Part shown: piece after piece, positions 17,976 through 26,526 of the stretch | How the letters are laid out: every line of letters begins with the position of its first letter | Position numbering within the stretch: the first letter of the stretch is position 1 | Assembly: GCF_000931465.1 (NCBI RefSeq) | Contig: NZ_CP010892.1 | Span: 6,719,388-6,783,387, forward strand | Direction of reading: 5' to 3' | Length of the DNA: 64,000 bases | Origin: Pseudomonas sp. MRSN 12121 | GTDB taxonomy: Bacteria > Pseudomonadota > Gammaproteobacteria > Pseudomonadales > Pseudomonadaceae | Translations under genes and position numbers: made by a program | Notes under the pieces: model-generated | What the model was told of the DNA's origin: nothing | Database searches by the model: none | What the model saw: only the letters and a program-made list of their open reading frames with translations

Positions 17976-19550
17976 TTGAGACCCAGACAGACCCTGGCCT
18001 TCCTTATGCTGATCGCGCTGTGCCTGAGCGGCTGCGCCAGCCTCGATGTGCCTCATGTGCCGAGCCAGGCGCTGCCGGCCGCCGACTCGGCTTTCGGACG
18101 CTCGATCCAGGCCCAGGCCGCGCCCTATCAGGGGCGCTCCGGGTTCCGCCTGCTATCCGACAGCACCGAGGCCTTCATGGCCCGCGCCGAACTGATCCGC
18201 AATGCCCAAAGCAGCCTCGACTTGCAGTACTACATCGTCCATGACGGCATCAGCACGCGGATGCTGGTGGACGAGTTGCTCAAGGCCGCCGACCGCGGCG
18301 TGCGCGTGCGCATCCTGCTGGACGACACCACCAGCGATGGCCTGGACCAGATCATCGCCACCCTCGCGGCCCACCCCAATGTCCAGATCCGCCTGTTCAA
18401 CCCCCTGCACCTGGGCCGCAGCACCGGCTTTACCCGTGCCCTGGGGCGGCTGTTCAACCTGTCGCTGCAGCATCGGCGGATGCACAACAAACTGTGGCTG
18501 GCGGACAACAGCGCCGCCATCGTCGGCGGACGCAACCTGGGCGACGAGTACTTCGACGCCGAGCCCAACCTGAATTTCACCGATATCGACATGCTCGGCG
18601 TCGGCCCGGTAGCCGAGCAGCTGGGGCACAGCTTCGACCAGTACTGGAACAGCGCGCTGAGCAAACCCATCGGCGAATTCCTGTCCCGCTTGCCGTCGGC
18701 CCGGGAACTGGCCAATACCCGCCTGCGCCTGCAACAGTCTTTGGAGGAGGCCGAACAGCAACACCATGCGCTGTTCCAGGAACTCAAGGCCTACAGGACA
18801 CAGCCGCGCATGGACGCCTGGCGCAAAGAACTGATCTGGGCCTGGAACCAGGCGCTGTGGGATGCGCCGAGCAAGGTCCTGGCCAGGGACGAGCCCGATC
18901 CGCGCCTGCTGCTGACCAGCCAGCTGGCGCCGCAGCTGGAGGGCGTCAGCAAGGAGCTGATGCTGATCTCGGCCTATTTCGTGCCGGGCCAGCCGGGCCT
19001 GGTGTACCTCACTGGCCGCGCGGACGCCGGGGTCGCGGTGAGCCTGCTGACCAACTCCCTCGAAGCCACCGACGTGCCGGCGGTGCACGGCGGTTACGCG
19101 CCCTATCGCCGGGCATTGCTGGAGCATGGGGTGAAACTTTACGAACTGCGGCGCCAGCCCGGCGACCGTGGTGGCAGCGGCAGCGGTCCCCATCTGTTCC
19201 ACAGCGCCTCGTATCGCGGTTCGGACTCCAGCCTGCATAGCAAGGCGATCATCTTCGATCGCCAGAAGTCGTTTATCGGCTCGTTCAATTTCGACCCGCG
19301 CTCGGTGCTGTGGAACACCGAAGTCGGCGTGCTGGTGGACAGCCCCGAACTGGCCGAGCGCGTGCGCGTCCTGGCGCTGCAAGGCATGGCCCCGGCGCTG
19401 AGCTACGAAGTGAAACTGCAAGACGGCAAGCTGGTCTGGGTCACCGAAGACAACCAGCAACTGCACACCCTGCCCCGCGAGCCCGGCAGTTGGTGGCGCC
19501 GCTTCAATGCCTGGATGAGCACCACGGTCGGCCTCGAGCGGATGCTCTGA
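17976..19550 (+). CDS. Phospholipase D-family lipoprotein (cardiolipin synthase C-like)
   Basis: A 524-residue precursor. The N-terminal signal ends in a lipobox (LCLSGC), predicting a lipid-anchored protein. Two HKD motifs are present: HNKLWLAD with GGRNLGDEYF at about residue 170, and HSKAIIFD with GSFNFD at about residue 420. Both are complete, so it should be catalytically active, probably exchanging phosphatidyl groups as in ClsC/YmdC. The start is TTG at 17976; no better ATG precedes the signal peptide. It follows the MocR gene by 60 bp. Confidence 0.9.
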   Translation: MRPRQTLAFLMLIALCLSGCASLDVPHVPSQALPAADSAFGRSIQAQAAPYQGRSGFRLLSDSTEAFMARAELIRNAQSSLDLQYYIVHDGISTRMLVDELLKAADRGVRVRILLDDTTSDGLDQIIATLAAHPNVQIRLFNPLHLGRSTGFTRALGRLFNLSLQHRRMHNKLWLADNSAAIVGGRNLGDEYFDAEPNLNFTDIDMLGVGPVAEQLGHSFDQYWNSALSKPIGEFLSRLPSARELANTRLRLQQSLEEAEQQHHALFQELKAYRTQPRMDAWRKELIWAWNQALWDAPSKVLARDEPDPRLLLTSQLAPQLEGVSKELMLISAYFVPGQPGLVYLTGRADAGVAVSLLTNSLEATDVPAVHGGYAPYRRALLEHGVKLYELRRQPGDRGGSGSGPHLFHSASYRGSDSSLHSKAIIFDRQKSFIGSFNFDPRSVLWNTEVGVLVDSPELAERVRVLALQGMAPALSYEVKLQDGKLVWVTEDNQQLHTLPREPGSWWRRFNAWMSTTVGLERML

Positions 19551-19560
19551 GCCCTGCACT

Positions 19561-19647
19561 TGCAGGAGCACGGCTTGCCCGCGATGAGGGACTGACAGTC
19601 AACATGATTGATGTAGTTCCGCTATCGCGGCAAGCCTCGCTCCTACA
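19561..19647. repeat. REP-type inverted pair
   Basis: Two REP cores face each other (gcaggagcacggcttgcccg and its near-complement at 19623-19647) about 40 bp apart, between the convergent phospholipase-family and MFS genes. The left arm has diverged from the consensus. Confidence 0.75.
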
Positions 19648-20791
19648 GGGTTTGTGGCTGGACCACGCCAAACGCGCCTTCGCGCAGCAACAGCACGATC
19701 AACCCCAGGGCGCCGGCCGCCATCAGCAACAGCAAGGCATGCCCGCTGATCCACTGGCTGCCCGCGCCCGCCACCAGCGGCCCGACCAGGCAACCGATGC
19801 CCCACAGCTGGGCAACGTGGGCGTTGGCGCGCACCAGCGCATCGTCGCGGTAGCGTTCGCCGATCAGAATCAGCGACAAGGTGAACAGGCCGCCGGCGCT
19901 GGCTCCGAACAGCACCCACAGCGGCCAGATCAGCAGGGTATCGAGCAGCAGCGGGATGGCCAGGCTCGACACCAGCAGGATCACCGCGCAACCGGTAAAC
20001 AGCGCACGCCGCGAGACGCGATCGGCCAGGGCGCCGATCGGCAGTTGCAGCAAGGCATCGCCCACCACCACGGTACTGACCATCGCCAGGGCGATCTCCT
20101 CGGTGAACCCCTGGCGCAGGCAATAGACCGGCAGCAGGGTCAGGATCATCGCCTCGAAGGCGGCGAACAGCGCCACCGCCCAGCCAATGGCCGGCAGGCC
20201 ACGACAGAATCGCCAGAGATCGCCGAGGGTCACGCTGCAGGACTCGCTGCTTGGCGCCCCGCTACGGCCGATCAGCAGCAAGGGCGACACCACCAACAAA
20301 ACGACGCCAACCCAGAAGCCGTAGTCATGCTCGGTGCCCAGGGCGCCCAGCAACAACGGGCCGGCCAGCTGGCTCAAGGCATAGCTGCTGCCGTAAAGCG
20401 CCACCAGGCGGCCGCGCCATTGCTCCACCACCAGCTGGTTGATCCAGCTTTCGCCCAGGATGAAGACGATGGTCAGCACCATGCCGATCATCAGCCGCAG
20501 CACCAGCCACAACGGATAGCTCGGCAACAGGGCCAACAGACCGATGGAAATCGCCCCGCCCCACAGGCACAGGCGCATCAGCCCCGCGGTGCCGAAGCGC
20601 GCCGCCAGGCGGCTGGACAGCTTCGCGCCGAGCAGGACCCCGATCGCCGGCATCGACGCCATCACCCCGATTGCGAAAGGTCCATAACCCCAGCTTTCCA
20701 GGCGAAACGACACCAACGGCATGCTGACGCCCAGGGCCAGCCCGACACTCAGGACAGCCGCCAAAACTGCGAAATAGGTTGCCCAGCGCAT
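19643..20791 (-). CDS. Major facilitator superfamily transporter
   Basis: About 382 residues with 12 predicted membrane helices and MFS signature loops (SRLAARFGTAG between helices 2 and 3, ALADRVSRRALF in the second half). It resembles the YcaD/UMF-type permeases. ATG 20791 has AGGAG seven bases upstream, better placed than the GTG two codons earlier. It is transcribed from the same strand as the aldehyde dehydrogenase, which lies about 140 bp upstream with a hairpin between them. Substrate unknown. Confidence 0.88.
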   Translation of the reverse strand: MRWATYFAVLAAVLSVGLALGVSMPLVSFRLESWGYGPFAIGVMASMPAIGVLLGAKLSSRLAARFGTAGLMRLCLWGGAISIGLLALLPSYPLWLVLRLMIGMVLTIVFILGESWINQLVVEQWRGRLVALYGSSYALSQLAGPLLLGALGTEHDYGFWVGVVLLVVSPLLLIGRSGAPSSESCSVTLGDLWRFCRGLPAIGWAVALFAAFEAMILTLLPVYCLRQGFTEEIALAMVSTVVVGDALLQLPIGALADRVSRRALFTGCAVILLVSSLAIPLLLDTLLIWPLWVLFGASAGGLFTLSLILIGERYRDDALVRANAHVAQLWGIGCLVGPLVAGAGSQWISGHALLLLMAAGALGLIVLLLREGAFGVVQPQTL

Positions 20792-20828
20792 TTCCACGCT
20801 CCTGTGGATGTTTTTTTCAAGACAGAGA

Positions 20829-20870
20829 CAGCGCAGCCGGGCTTCCCTCGCGGAAAGTCCGGCTGCGCTC
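20829..20870 (-). terminator. Probable terminator after aldehyde dehydrogenase gene
   Basis: An 11-bp GC-rich stem (agcgcagccgg with ccggctgcgct) lies downstream of the minus-strand dehydrogenase. The following T tract on that strand is interrupted (gtctctgtctt), so efficiency is uncertain. Confidence 0.5.
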
Positions 20871-20933
20871 TGGATCGAGTAGCGATGCCTGCGATAACGC
20901 CTCTTCAGGCGCCCGACATCCGCGGCCCTTGAA

Positions 20934-22427
20934 TTACAGCTTGATCCAGGTTGCCTTCAGTTCGGTGTACTTGTCGAACGCGTGCAGCGACTTGTCGCGA
21001 CCGTTGCCCGATTGCTTGAAGCCGCCGAATGGCGCGGTCATGTCGCCACCGTCGTACTGGTTGACCCAGACGCTACCGGCGCGCAGCGCCTTGGCGGTCA
21101 GGTGGGCCTTGGAGATATTGGCCGTCCATACCGCCGCGGCCAGGCCATAAGGCGTGTCGTTGGCGATCTGGATGGCCTCCTCCACCGTGTCGAAGGCGAT
21201 GACCGAGAGCACCGGGCCGAAGATTTCTTCCTGGGCGATCTTCATCGCATTGCTGACGCCGTCGAAGATGGTCGGCTCGACGTAGGTGCCGCCGGTTTCC
21301 TGCAGGGTGCGCTTGCCGCCCACCACCAGCTTGGCGCCGTCGGCATGGCCGGACTCGATGTACGACAGCACGGTGTTCATCTGCTGGGTATCCACCAGCG
21401 CGCCGACGGTGGTGGCCGGGTCCAGCGGGTTGCCCGGCTTCCAGGCCTTGAGGGCCTCGATCACCAGGGGCAGGAACTTGTCCTTGATCGAACGCTCCAC
21501 CAGCAGGCGCGAACCGGCGGTGCAGACTTCGCCCTGGTTGAAGGCGATCGCGCTGGCCGCGGATTCGGCCGCGGCCTGCAGGTCAGGGGCATCGGCGAAC
21601 ACAATGTTCGGGCTCTTGCCGCCGGCTTCCAGCCAGACACGCTTCATGTTCGACTCGCCGGAGTAGACCATCAGTTGCTTGGCGATCTTGGTCGAACCGG
21701 TGAACACCAGGGTGTCGACGTCCATGTGCAGGGCCAGGGCCTTGCCCACGGTGTGGCCATAGCCCGGCAGCACGTTGAGCACGCCTTTCGGAATGCCAGC
21801 CTCGACGGCCAGGGCGGCGATACGGATAGCGGTCAGCGGTGATTTTTCCGACGGCTTGAGGATCACCGAGTTACCGGTGGACAACGCCGGGCCGAGTTTC
21901 CAGCAGGCCATCAAGAGCGGGAAGTTCCAGGGCACGATGGCGCCGACCACACCTACCGGCTCGCGAGTCACCAGGCCCAACTGGTCATGGGGCGTGGCGG
22001 CGACTTCGTCGTAGATCTTGTCGATGGCCTCGCCGCTCCAGCTCAGCGCCTGGGCCGCGCCCGGTACGTCGATGCCCAGGGAATCGCTAATCGGCTTGCC
22101 CATGTCCAGGGTTTCGAGCAGGGCCAGTTCTTCGACATGCTGTTTCAGCAAGCCGGCAAAACGAATCATGGTGGCCTTGCGCTTGGCCGGTGCCAGGCGC
22201 GACCAGACGCCGGAGTTGAAGGTGGCGCGGGCGTTTTCAACGGCGCGCTGCGCGTCGGCGGCGTCACAGCTGGCAATCTTGGCCAGCAGACGGCCATCGA
22301 CCGGACTGATGCATTCGAAGGTTTCGCCGGAAACCGCGGCAGTGTATTCGCCATTGATATAGGCGCGGCCTTCGATCTTCAGCTCGCGGGCACGCTGTTC
22401 CCAATCGGCTCGAGTCAGGGTGGTCAT
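20934..22427 (-). CDS. NAD(P)-dependent aldehyde dehydrogenase (KauB/PuuC type)
   Basis: A 497-residue ALDH-superfamily enzyme. Catalytic Cys is in NQGEVCTAGSR at about residue 302, the general-base Glu in LEAGGKSPN at about 268, and the cofactor site includes PWNFPLLMACWKLGPAL. The closest types I recognise are the omega-aminoaldehyde dehydrogenases for putrescine, GABA or agmatine breakdown (KauB/PuuC). It probably oxidises the aldehyde formed by the amine oxidoreductase at 14.6 kb. It is divergent from the small cupin gene, with 238 bp between. Confidence 0.92.
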   Translation of the reverse strand: MTTLTRADWEQRARELKIEGRAYINGEYTAAVSGETFECISPVDGRLLAKIASCDAADAQRAVENARATFNSGVWSRLAPAKRKATMIRFAGLLKQHVEELALLETLDMGKPISDSLGIDVPGAAQALSWSGEAIDKIYDEVAATPHDQLGLVTREPVGVVGAIVPWNFPLLMACWKLGPALSTGNSVILKPSEKSPLTAIRIAALAVEAGIPKGVLNVLPGYGHTVGKALALHMDVDTLVFTGSTKIAKQLMVYSGESNMKRVWLEAGGKSPNIVFADAPDLQAAAESAASAIAFNQGEVCTAGSRLLVERSIKDKFLPLVIEALKAWKPGNPLDPATTVGALVDTQQMNTVLSYIESGHADGAKLVVGGKRTLQETGGTYVEPTIFDGVSNAMKIAQEEIFGPVLSVIAFDTVEEAIQIANDTPYGLAAAVWTANISKAHLTAKALRAGSVWVNQYDGGDMTAPFGGFKQSGNGRDKSLHAFDKYTELKATWIKL

Positions 22428-22665
22428 ACGAGTGTCCTCCTCTTGTTGGATACGGGCGCACGCGCATTCGCTGCCGGCACCTCCAGGAATTCTGCCCGGC
22501 CAGCCTGCTGTCGGCCCACGGCATCCGCCACCCTAAACCAGCGGCGCCTGAAGTTTCAATATATTTGACAGAATGGTGGGTAAACGCCATTGCCATGTTC
22601 ATTTTAATAAACATAGACTCTGGCCTTTCCAATCACCCGCACTGCAATCAGGGGGGAATACCAGT

Positions 22666-23028
22666 ATGAGCATCCAGGACATCGTCGACTTCGGCCAGGC
22701 CAATACTGCCGCCGAGCGTTATCGCCCCGCCCAGGAAAAAGTCCTCAAGGGCGACCCCGAGCAAGCCGTCTTCAACCACTACAGCAGCCCCTGCGGCCAG
22801 ATGAACGCCGGGGTGTGGGAAGGTGCGATAGGCCAGTGGACGGTGAATTACACCGAGCATGAATACTGCGAGATCGTCCAGGGCGTTTCGGTCCTGCGCG
22901 ACAGCGATGGCAACGCCAAGACCTTGCGCGCCGGCGATCGCTTCGTGATCCCTGCCGGCTTCAGGGGCACCTGGGAGGTGCTGGAAGCCTGTCGCAAGGT
23001 CTACGTGATCTTCGAGCCCAAGGCCTGA
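22666..23028 (+). CDS. Small cupin-domain protein (DUF861-like)
   Basis: A 120-residue single-domain cupin of the Cupin_3 (DUF861) type. The signature is YTEHEYCEIVQG followed by LRAGDRFVIPAGFRGTWEV; the first motif has the Glu/His pattern that could bind metal. ATG 22666 follows GGGGGAA and gives the usual length, whereas the longer frame adds 31 codons unlike the family. Function unknown. It is followed by a strong terminator and faces rpmG. Confidence 0.85.
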   Translation: MSIQDIVDFGQANTAAERYRPAQEKVLKGDPEQAVFNHYSSPCGQMNAGVWEGAIGQWTVNYTEHEYCEIVQGVSVLRDSDGNAKTLRAGDRFVIPAGFRGTWEVLEACRKVYVIFEPKA

Positions 23029-23039
23029 ATCCCGGGCAC

Positions 23040-23070
23040 AAAAAAACCCGCTTGAAGGCGGGTTTTTTTG
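23040..23070 (+). terminator. Bidirectional rho-independent terminator
   Basis: The stem acccgc/gcgggt with a 6-base loop is flanked by A7 and T7. It separates the cupin gene from convergent rpmG and may serve both. Confidence 0.92.
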
Positions 23071-23086
23071 TCAGAAGAAAAATCAA

Positions 23087-23242
23087 TTACTTGATTTTGC
23101 CTTCTTTGTAGATCACGTGCTTACGAACAACCGGATCATATTTCTTGATCTCGATTTTGTCCGGAGTGGTGCGCTTGTTCTTGTCGGTAGTGTAGAAGTG
23201 ACCAGTACCGGCGCTCGAAATCAAACGAATCAATTCACGCAT
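23087..23242 (-). CDS. rpmG: 50S ribosomal protein L33
   Basis: A 51-residue basic protein recognised by MRELIRLISSAGTGHFYTT and the C-terminal RKHVIYKEGKIK. It binds near the E site of the large ribosomal subunit. It has no zinc-binding CxxC pairs, so it is the zinc-independent form. It lies 11 bp after rpmB, the standard rpmB-rpmG operon, and ends at a strong terminator. Confidence 0.97.
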   Translation of the reverse strand: MRELIRLISSAGTGHFYTTDKNKRTTPDKIEIKKYDPVVRKHVIYKEGKIK

Positions 23243-23253
23243 GATTAGCTCCC

Positions 23254-23487
23254 TTAAACCTTGCCATCGCGACGAAGTTCGGCCAGCACGACATCAATGC
23301 CACGCTTGTCGATGATACGCATGCCTTTGGCAGATACGCGCAGACGCACAAAACGTTTCTCGGACTCAACCCAGAAGCGGTGATGCTGCAGGTTCGGCAG
23401 GAAACGACGACGGGTTTTGTTGTTTGCGTGGGAAATGTTATTCCCGGTTACCGGACCCTTACCGGTAACTTGACAGACTCTCGACAT
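23254..23487 (-). CDS. rpmB: 50S ribosomal protein L28
   Basis: A 77-residue ribosomal protein with the typical beginning SRVCQVTGKGPVTGNNISHA and a basic C-terminus. It is the zinc-free form. It heads the rpmB-rpmG operon. A 7-bp perfect hairpin lies about 25-45 bases upstream of its start, inside the probable leader. Confidence 0.97.
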   Translation of the reverse strand: MSRVCQVTGKGPVTGNNISHANNKTRRRFLPNLQHHRFWVESEKRFVRLRVSAKGMRIIDKRGIDVVLAELRRDGKV

Positions 23488-24033
23488 GCCTCAGCCCTCT
23501 AAAACCACATGCCCAACCCGGCATGGGTTGGCCGCTTAATCTCTCAGTCATTTGGCGCCAGGCGCCGCGTTTCTTTAGGGTCTTACCGGCTACACCTACA
23601 AGCGAAGGAACCGGGCCCCTAGAAAAGAGCGCTGCTTTATACCAGAAAGACCCCGTAGCAACAACAGCCGGTGTGCTTTGGATTTCGAAAAGTCCCTGTT
23701 TTCTTGCTCCGGATGCCTGCACCAAAGGCTGGCGCCATGACTGACCGCTCGTCGCAGAATAGATTTTCCGAGGGCGAAATACAGGGCAAAACCCGCATGA
23801 ACAGCCACTGCTCGGGTCGCGCCAGGTCAATATATGGAAAAAACCTCTGTCAATTTATGCCTAATGTGAGCATGGCGGTACGCCATGAACCGGCTCGGCA
23901 TAGCGATAAACATGAACCTATCCAGCCCACAGGCAGAAAAAGGGGATAGTCATTTTCCAGCGAGGCCACTAGGGTAGGCCTTTTTCCAGACTGCACTCGC
24001 AGATGGGCCTTCGATCTGCAAAGGAAGCCAAAC
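23488..24033. other. Gene-free region between divergent rpmB and substrate-binding-protein genes
   Basis: About 546 bp with no convincing coding sequence; short open frames here lack family resemblance and ribosome binding sites. It must hold the rpmB promoter (minus strand) and that of the binding protein (plus strand). A perfect 7-bp hairpin at 23513-23531 (ccaaccc/gggttgg) sits in the rpmB leader. On the minus strand a ttgaca at about 23850 could be a -35 box, but the spacing to a -10 is not ideal. GGAAG precedes the plus-strand gene. Confidence 0.6.
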
Positions 24034-25620
24034 ATGCGCCTCGCTGCCCTCCCGCTGTTGTTCGCCCCTCTTCTTCTGAGCCCGCTGGCCAATGCCGCCG
24101 CCTTGAGTGTGTGCACCGAGGCCAGCCCGGAAGGTTTCGACGTCGTGCAGTACAACTCGCTGACCACCACCAACGCCTCGGCCGACGTGCTGATGAACCG
24201 CCTGGTGGACTTCGACGCCGGCAGCGGCAAGGTCGTGCCGAGCCTGGCCGACAGCTGGGAAGTCTCGGCCGATGGCCTGACCTACGTCTTCAAACTGCAC
24301 CCGAACGTGAAGTTCCACCGCACCCCGTACTTCAGCCCGAGCCGCGAATTGACGGCCGAAGACGTGAAATTCAGCTTCGATCGCATGCTCGATCCGGCCA
24401 ACCCCTGGCATAAAGTGGCGCAGAGCGGTTATCCCCATGCCCAGTCGCTGCAACTGCCGACGCTGATCAAGAAGATCGACGCCCTGGACCCGCTGACCGT
24501 GCGCTTCACCCTCGACCATGCCGACTCGACCTTCCTCGCCACCCTGAGCATGGGGTTCGCCTCGATCTATTCCGCCGAGTACGCCGATCAGCTACTCAAG
24601 GCCGGCACTCAGGACAAGCTCAACAGCCAGCCGATCGGTACCGGCCCCTTCATTTTTGGCCGCTTCCAGAAAGACGCGTCGATCCGCTACAAGGCCAACC
24701 CCGACTACTTTGCCGGCAAACCGGCGGTGGATCCGCTGATCTTCGCCATCACTCCGGACGCCAACGTGCGCCTGCAGAAGCTGCGCCGCAACGAATGCCA
24801 GATCGCCCTGTCGCCCAAGCCGCTGGACGTGAACGCCGCCCTTCAGGAGCCTGCGCTCAAGGTCGAGAAGACCGCGGCTTTCATGACGGCCTTCGTCGCC
24901 CTCAACAGCCAGCATCCACCTCTGGACAAACCGGAAGTGCGCCAGGCCATCAACCTCGCCTTCGACAAGGCCACCTACCTGAAAGCCGTGTTCGAGGATA
25001 CCGCGGAGCCCGCCAGCGGCCCCTTCCCGCCCAATACCTGGAGCTATGCCAAGGAACTGCCGGGCTACGCCCACGACCCGGCGAAAGCGCGCCAGCTGCT
25101 GGCCAAGGCCGGCCTGAAGGACGGCTTCCAGACCACCATCTGGACTCGCCCTTCCGGCAGCCTGTTGAATCCCAACCCGAGCCTGGGCGCCCAGCAATTG
25201 CAAGCCGACCTGGCGCAAGTCGGGATCCAGGCGGAGATCCGCGTGATCGAATGGGGCGAGCTGATCCGCCGGGCCAAGGCCGGCGAGCACGACCTGCTGT
25301 TCATGGGCTGGGCCGGCGACAACGGCGATCCGGATAACTTCCTTACCCCGCAGTTCACTTGCGCGGCGGTGAAGTCCGGAACCAACTTCGCCCGCTACTG
25401 CGACCCGGGGCTGGACAAGCTGATCACCGCCGGCAAGACCACCACCGAGCAGGGCGTCCGCAGCAAGCTGTATCAGCAGGCACAGACGCAGATCCAGCAA
25501 CAGGCCCTGTGGCTGCCATTGGCGCACCCGACGGCCTTTGCCCTGACCCGCAAGGACGTGCAGGGTTATCAGGTCAGCCCGTTCGGTCGCCAGGACTACT
25601 CGAAGGTCAGCCTCAAATAA
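24034..25620 (+). CDS. Periplasmic peptide-type ABC substrate-binding protein (SBP family 5)
   Basis: A 528-residue precursor. The signal peptide (LPLLFAPLLLSPLANA) directs it to the periplasm. Family 5 features include LADSWEVSADGLTYVF, LTAEDVKFSFDRM, ATLSMGFASIYSAEY and QAINLAFDKATYLK. It resembles DppA-type dipeptide and haem binding proteins. No permease or ATPase genes follow, so it must pair with transporters encoded elsewhere. Exact ligand unknown. Confidence 0.92.
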   Translation: MRLAALPLLFAPLLLSPLANAAALSVCTEASPEGFDVVQYNSLTTTNASADVLMNRLVDFDAGSGKVVPSLADSWEVSADGLTYVFKLHPNVKFHRTPYFSPSRELTAEDVKFSFDRMLDPANPWHKVAQSGYPHAQSLQLPTLIKKIDALDPLTVRFTLDHADSTFLATLSMGFASIYSAEYADQLLKAGTQDKLNSQPIGTGPFIFGRFQKDASIRYKANPDYFAGKPAVDPLIFAITPDANVRLQKLRRNECQIALSPKPLDVNAALQEPALKVEKTAAFMTAFVALNSQHPPLDKPEVRQAINLAFDKATYLKAVFEDTAEPASGPFPPNTWSYAKELPGYAHDPAKARQLLAKAGLKDGFQTTIWTRPSGSLLNPNPSLGAQQLQADLAQVGIQAEIRVIEWGELIRRAKAGEHDLLFMGWAGDNGDPDNFLTPQFTCAAVKSGTNFARYCDPGLDKLITAGKTTTEQGVRSKLYQQAQTQIQQQALWLPLAHPTAFALTRKDVQGYQVSPFGRQDYSKVSLK

Positions 25621-25646
25621 GCAGCGGCAGCGGCAGCGGCGAGCCA

Positions 25647-25695
25647 CAAGCTGCAAGTTCAGAGCAGTCCTCGTACCGCTTTAACTTGCAGCTTG
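25647..25695. repeat. REP-like inverted repeat of a second type
   Basis: A perfect 13-bp inverted repeat (caagctgcaagtt and aacttgcagcttg) with a 23-base spacer lies between the convergent binding-protein and radC genes. It has a core different from the other repeats in this window. The preceding gcagcggcagcggc is a short tandem repeat. Confidence 0.75.
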
Positions 25696-25720
25696 CCGCT
25701 TGAAGCTTGTCGCTGCGTCC

Positions 25721-26395
25721 CTACATCCAGCCGTACTCGGCCATCGACAGCGGCTCGCCTTCGCCGACGATGAAATGGTCGAGCACCCGCACATCCACCA
25801 GGTCCAGCGCCTCCTTGAGCCTGCGGGTCAGAACCCGGTCCGCCTGGCTCGGCTCGGCGACGCCCGAGGGATGGTTGTGACACAGGATCAGGGCCGCGGC
25901 GTTATGCGCCAGGGCCCGTTTGACCACCTGCCGCGGGTAGACGCTGGTGGTATTGATGGAGCCTTGAAACAGCGCCTCGAAGGCCAGCACCCGGTGCTTG
26001 GAGTCGAGAAACAGGCAGCCGAAGACCTCATGCGGCTCATGCCGCAGCAGCGCCTTGAGGTAGTCACGGACCGCCACCGGGCTTTCCAGCACCGAGTTGC
26101 GGCTAAGCTTTTCCGCCAGGTGCCGCCGCGCCATTTCCAGCACCGCCTGCAATTGCGCGAATTTTGCCGGGCCCAGGCCCAGTTGCCGACTGAACGTCAG
26201 CTGGTCCGCCTCGAGCAGGCCACGCAGGCTGCCAAATTGGTGCAACAGGTGTCGAGCCAGGTCCACGGCGCTTTTTCCGGCGACGCCGGTACGCAGGAAG
26301 ATCGCCAGCAATTCGGCGTCGGAAAGGGCCAGCGCGCCCTGCTCGAGAAGCTTCTCCCGCGGGCGCTCCGCCGCAGGCCAGTCGCGAATGCTCAT
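25721..26395 (-). CDS. radC: RadC-family JAMM-domain protein
   Basis: A 224-residue protein of the RadC (YeeS/YicR) family. The N-terminal helix-hairpin-helix region (residues 20-85) contains ALSDAELLAIFLRTG. The C-terminal JAB/MPN metal site reads HNHPSGVAEPSQAD. The original link to radiation resistance has been withdrawn in E. coli, so cellular function is open. ATG 26395 matches the family start SIRDWPAAERPREKLL. It is divergent from coaBC, the usual bacterial arrangement. Confidence 0.95.
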   Translation of the reverse strand: MSIRDWPAAERPREKLLEQGALALSDAELLAIFLRTGVAGKSAVDLARHLLHQFGSLRGLLEADQLTFSRQLGLGPAKFAQLQAVLEMARRHLAEKLSRNSVLESPVAVRDYLKALLRHEPHEVFGCLFLDSKHRVLAFEALFQGSINTTSVYPRQVVKRALAHNAAALILCHNHPSGVAEPSQADRVLTRRLKEALDLVDVRVLDHFIVGEGEPLSMAEYGWM

Positions 26396-26526
26396 AGCAC
26401 CTCCATGTGTGTGGGCGCCGCTGTTCCATAGCGGTCGCTGTGCTATCTTAGCCCATCTTTTTGCGTGGAATTTCCCCTGGGGAGGGGGTGTTACACGCAG
26501 CAATCATTGAACTGAAAGGCAGGCCT

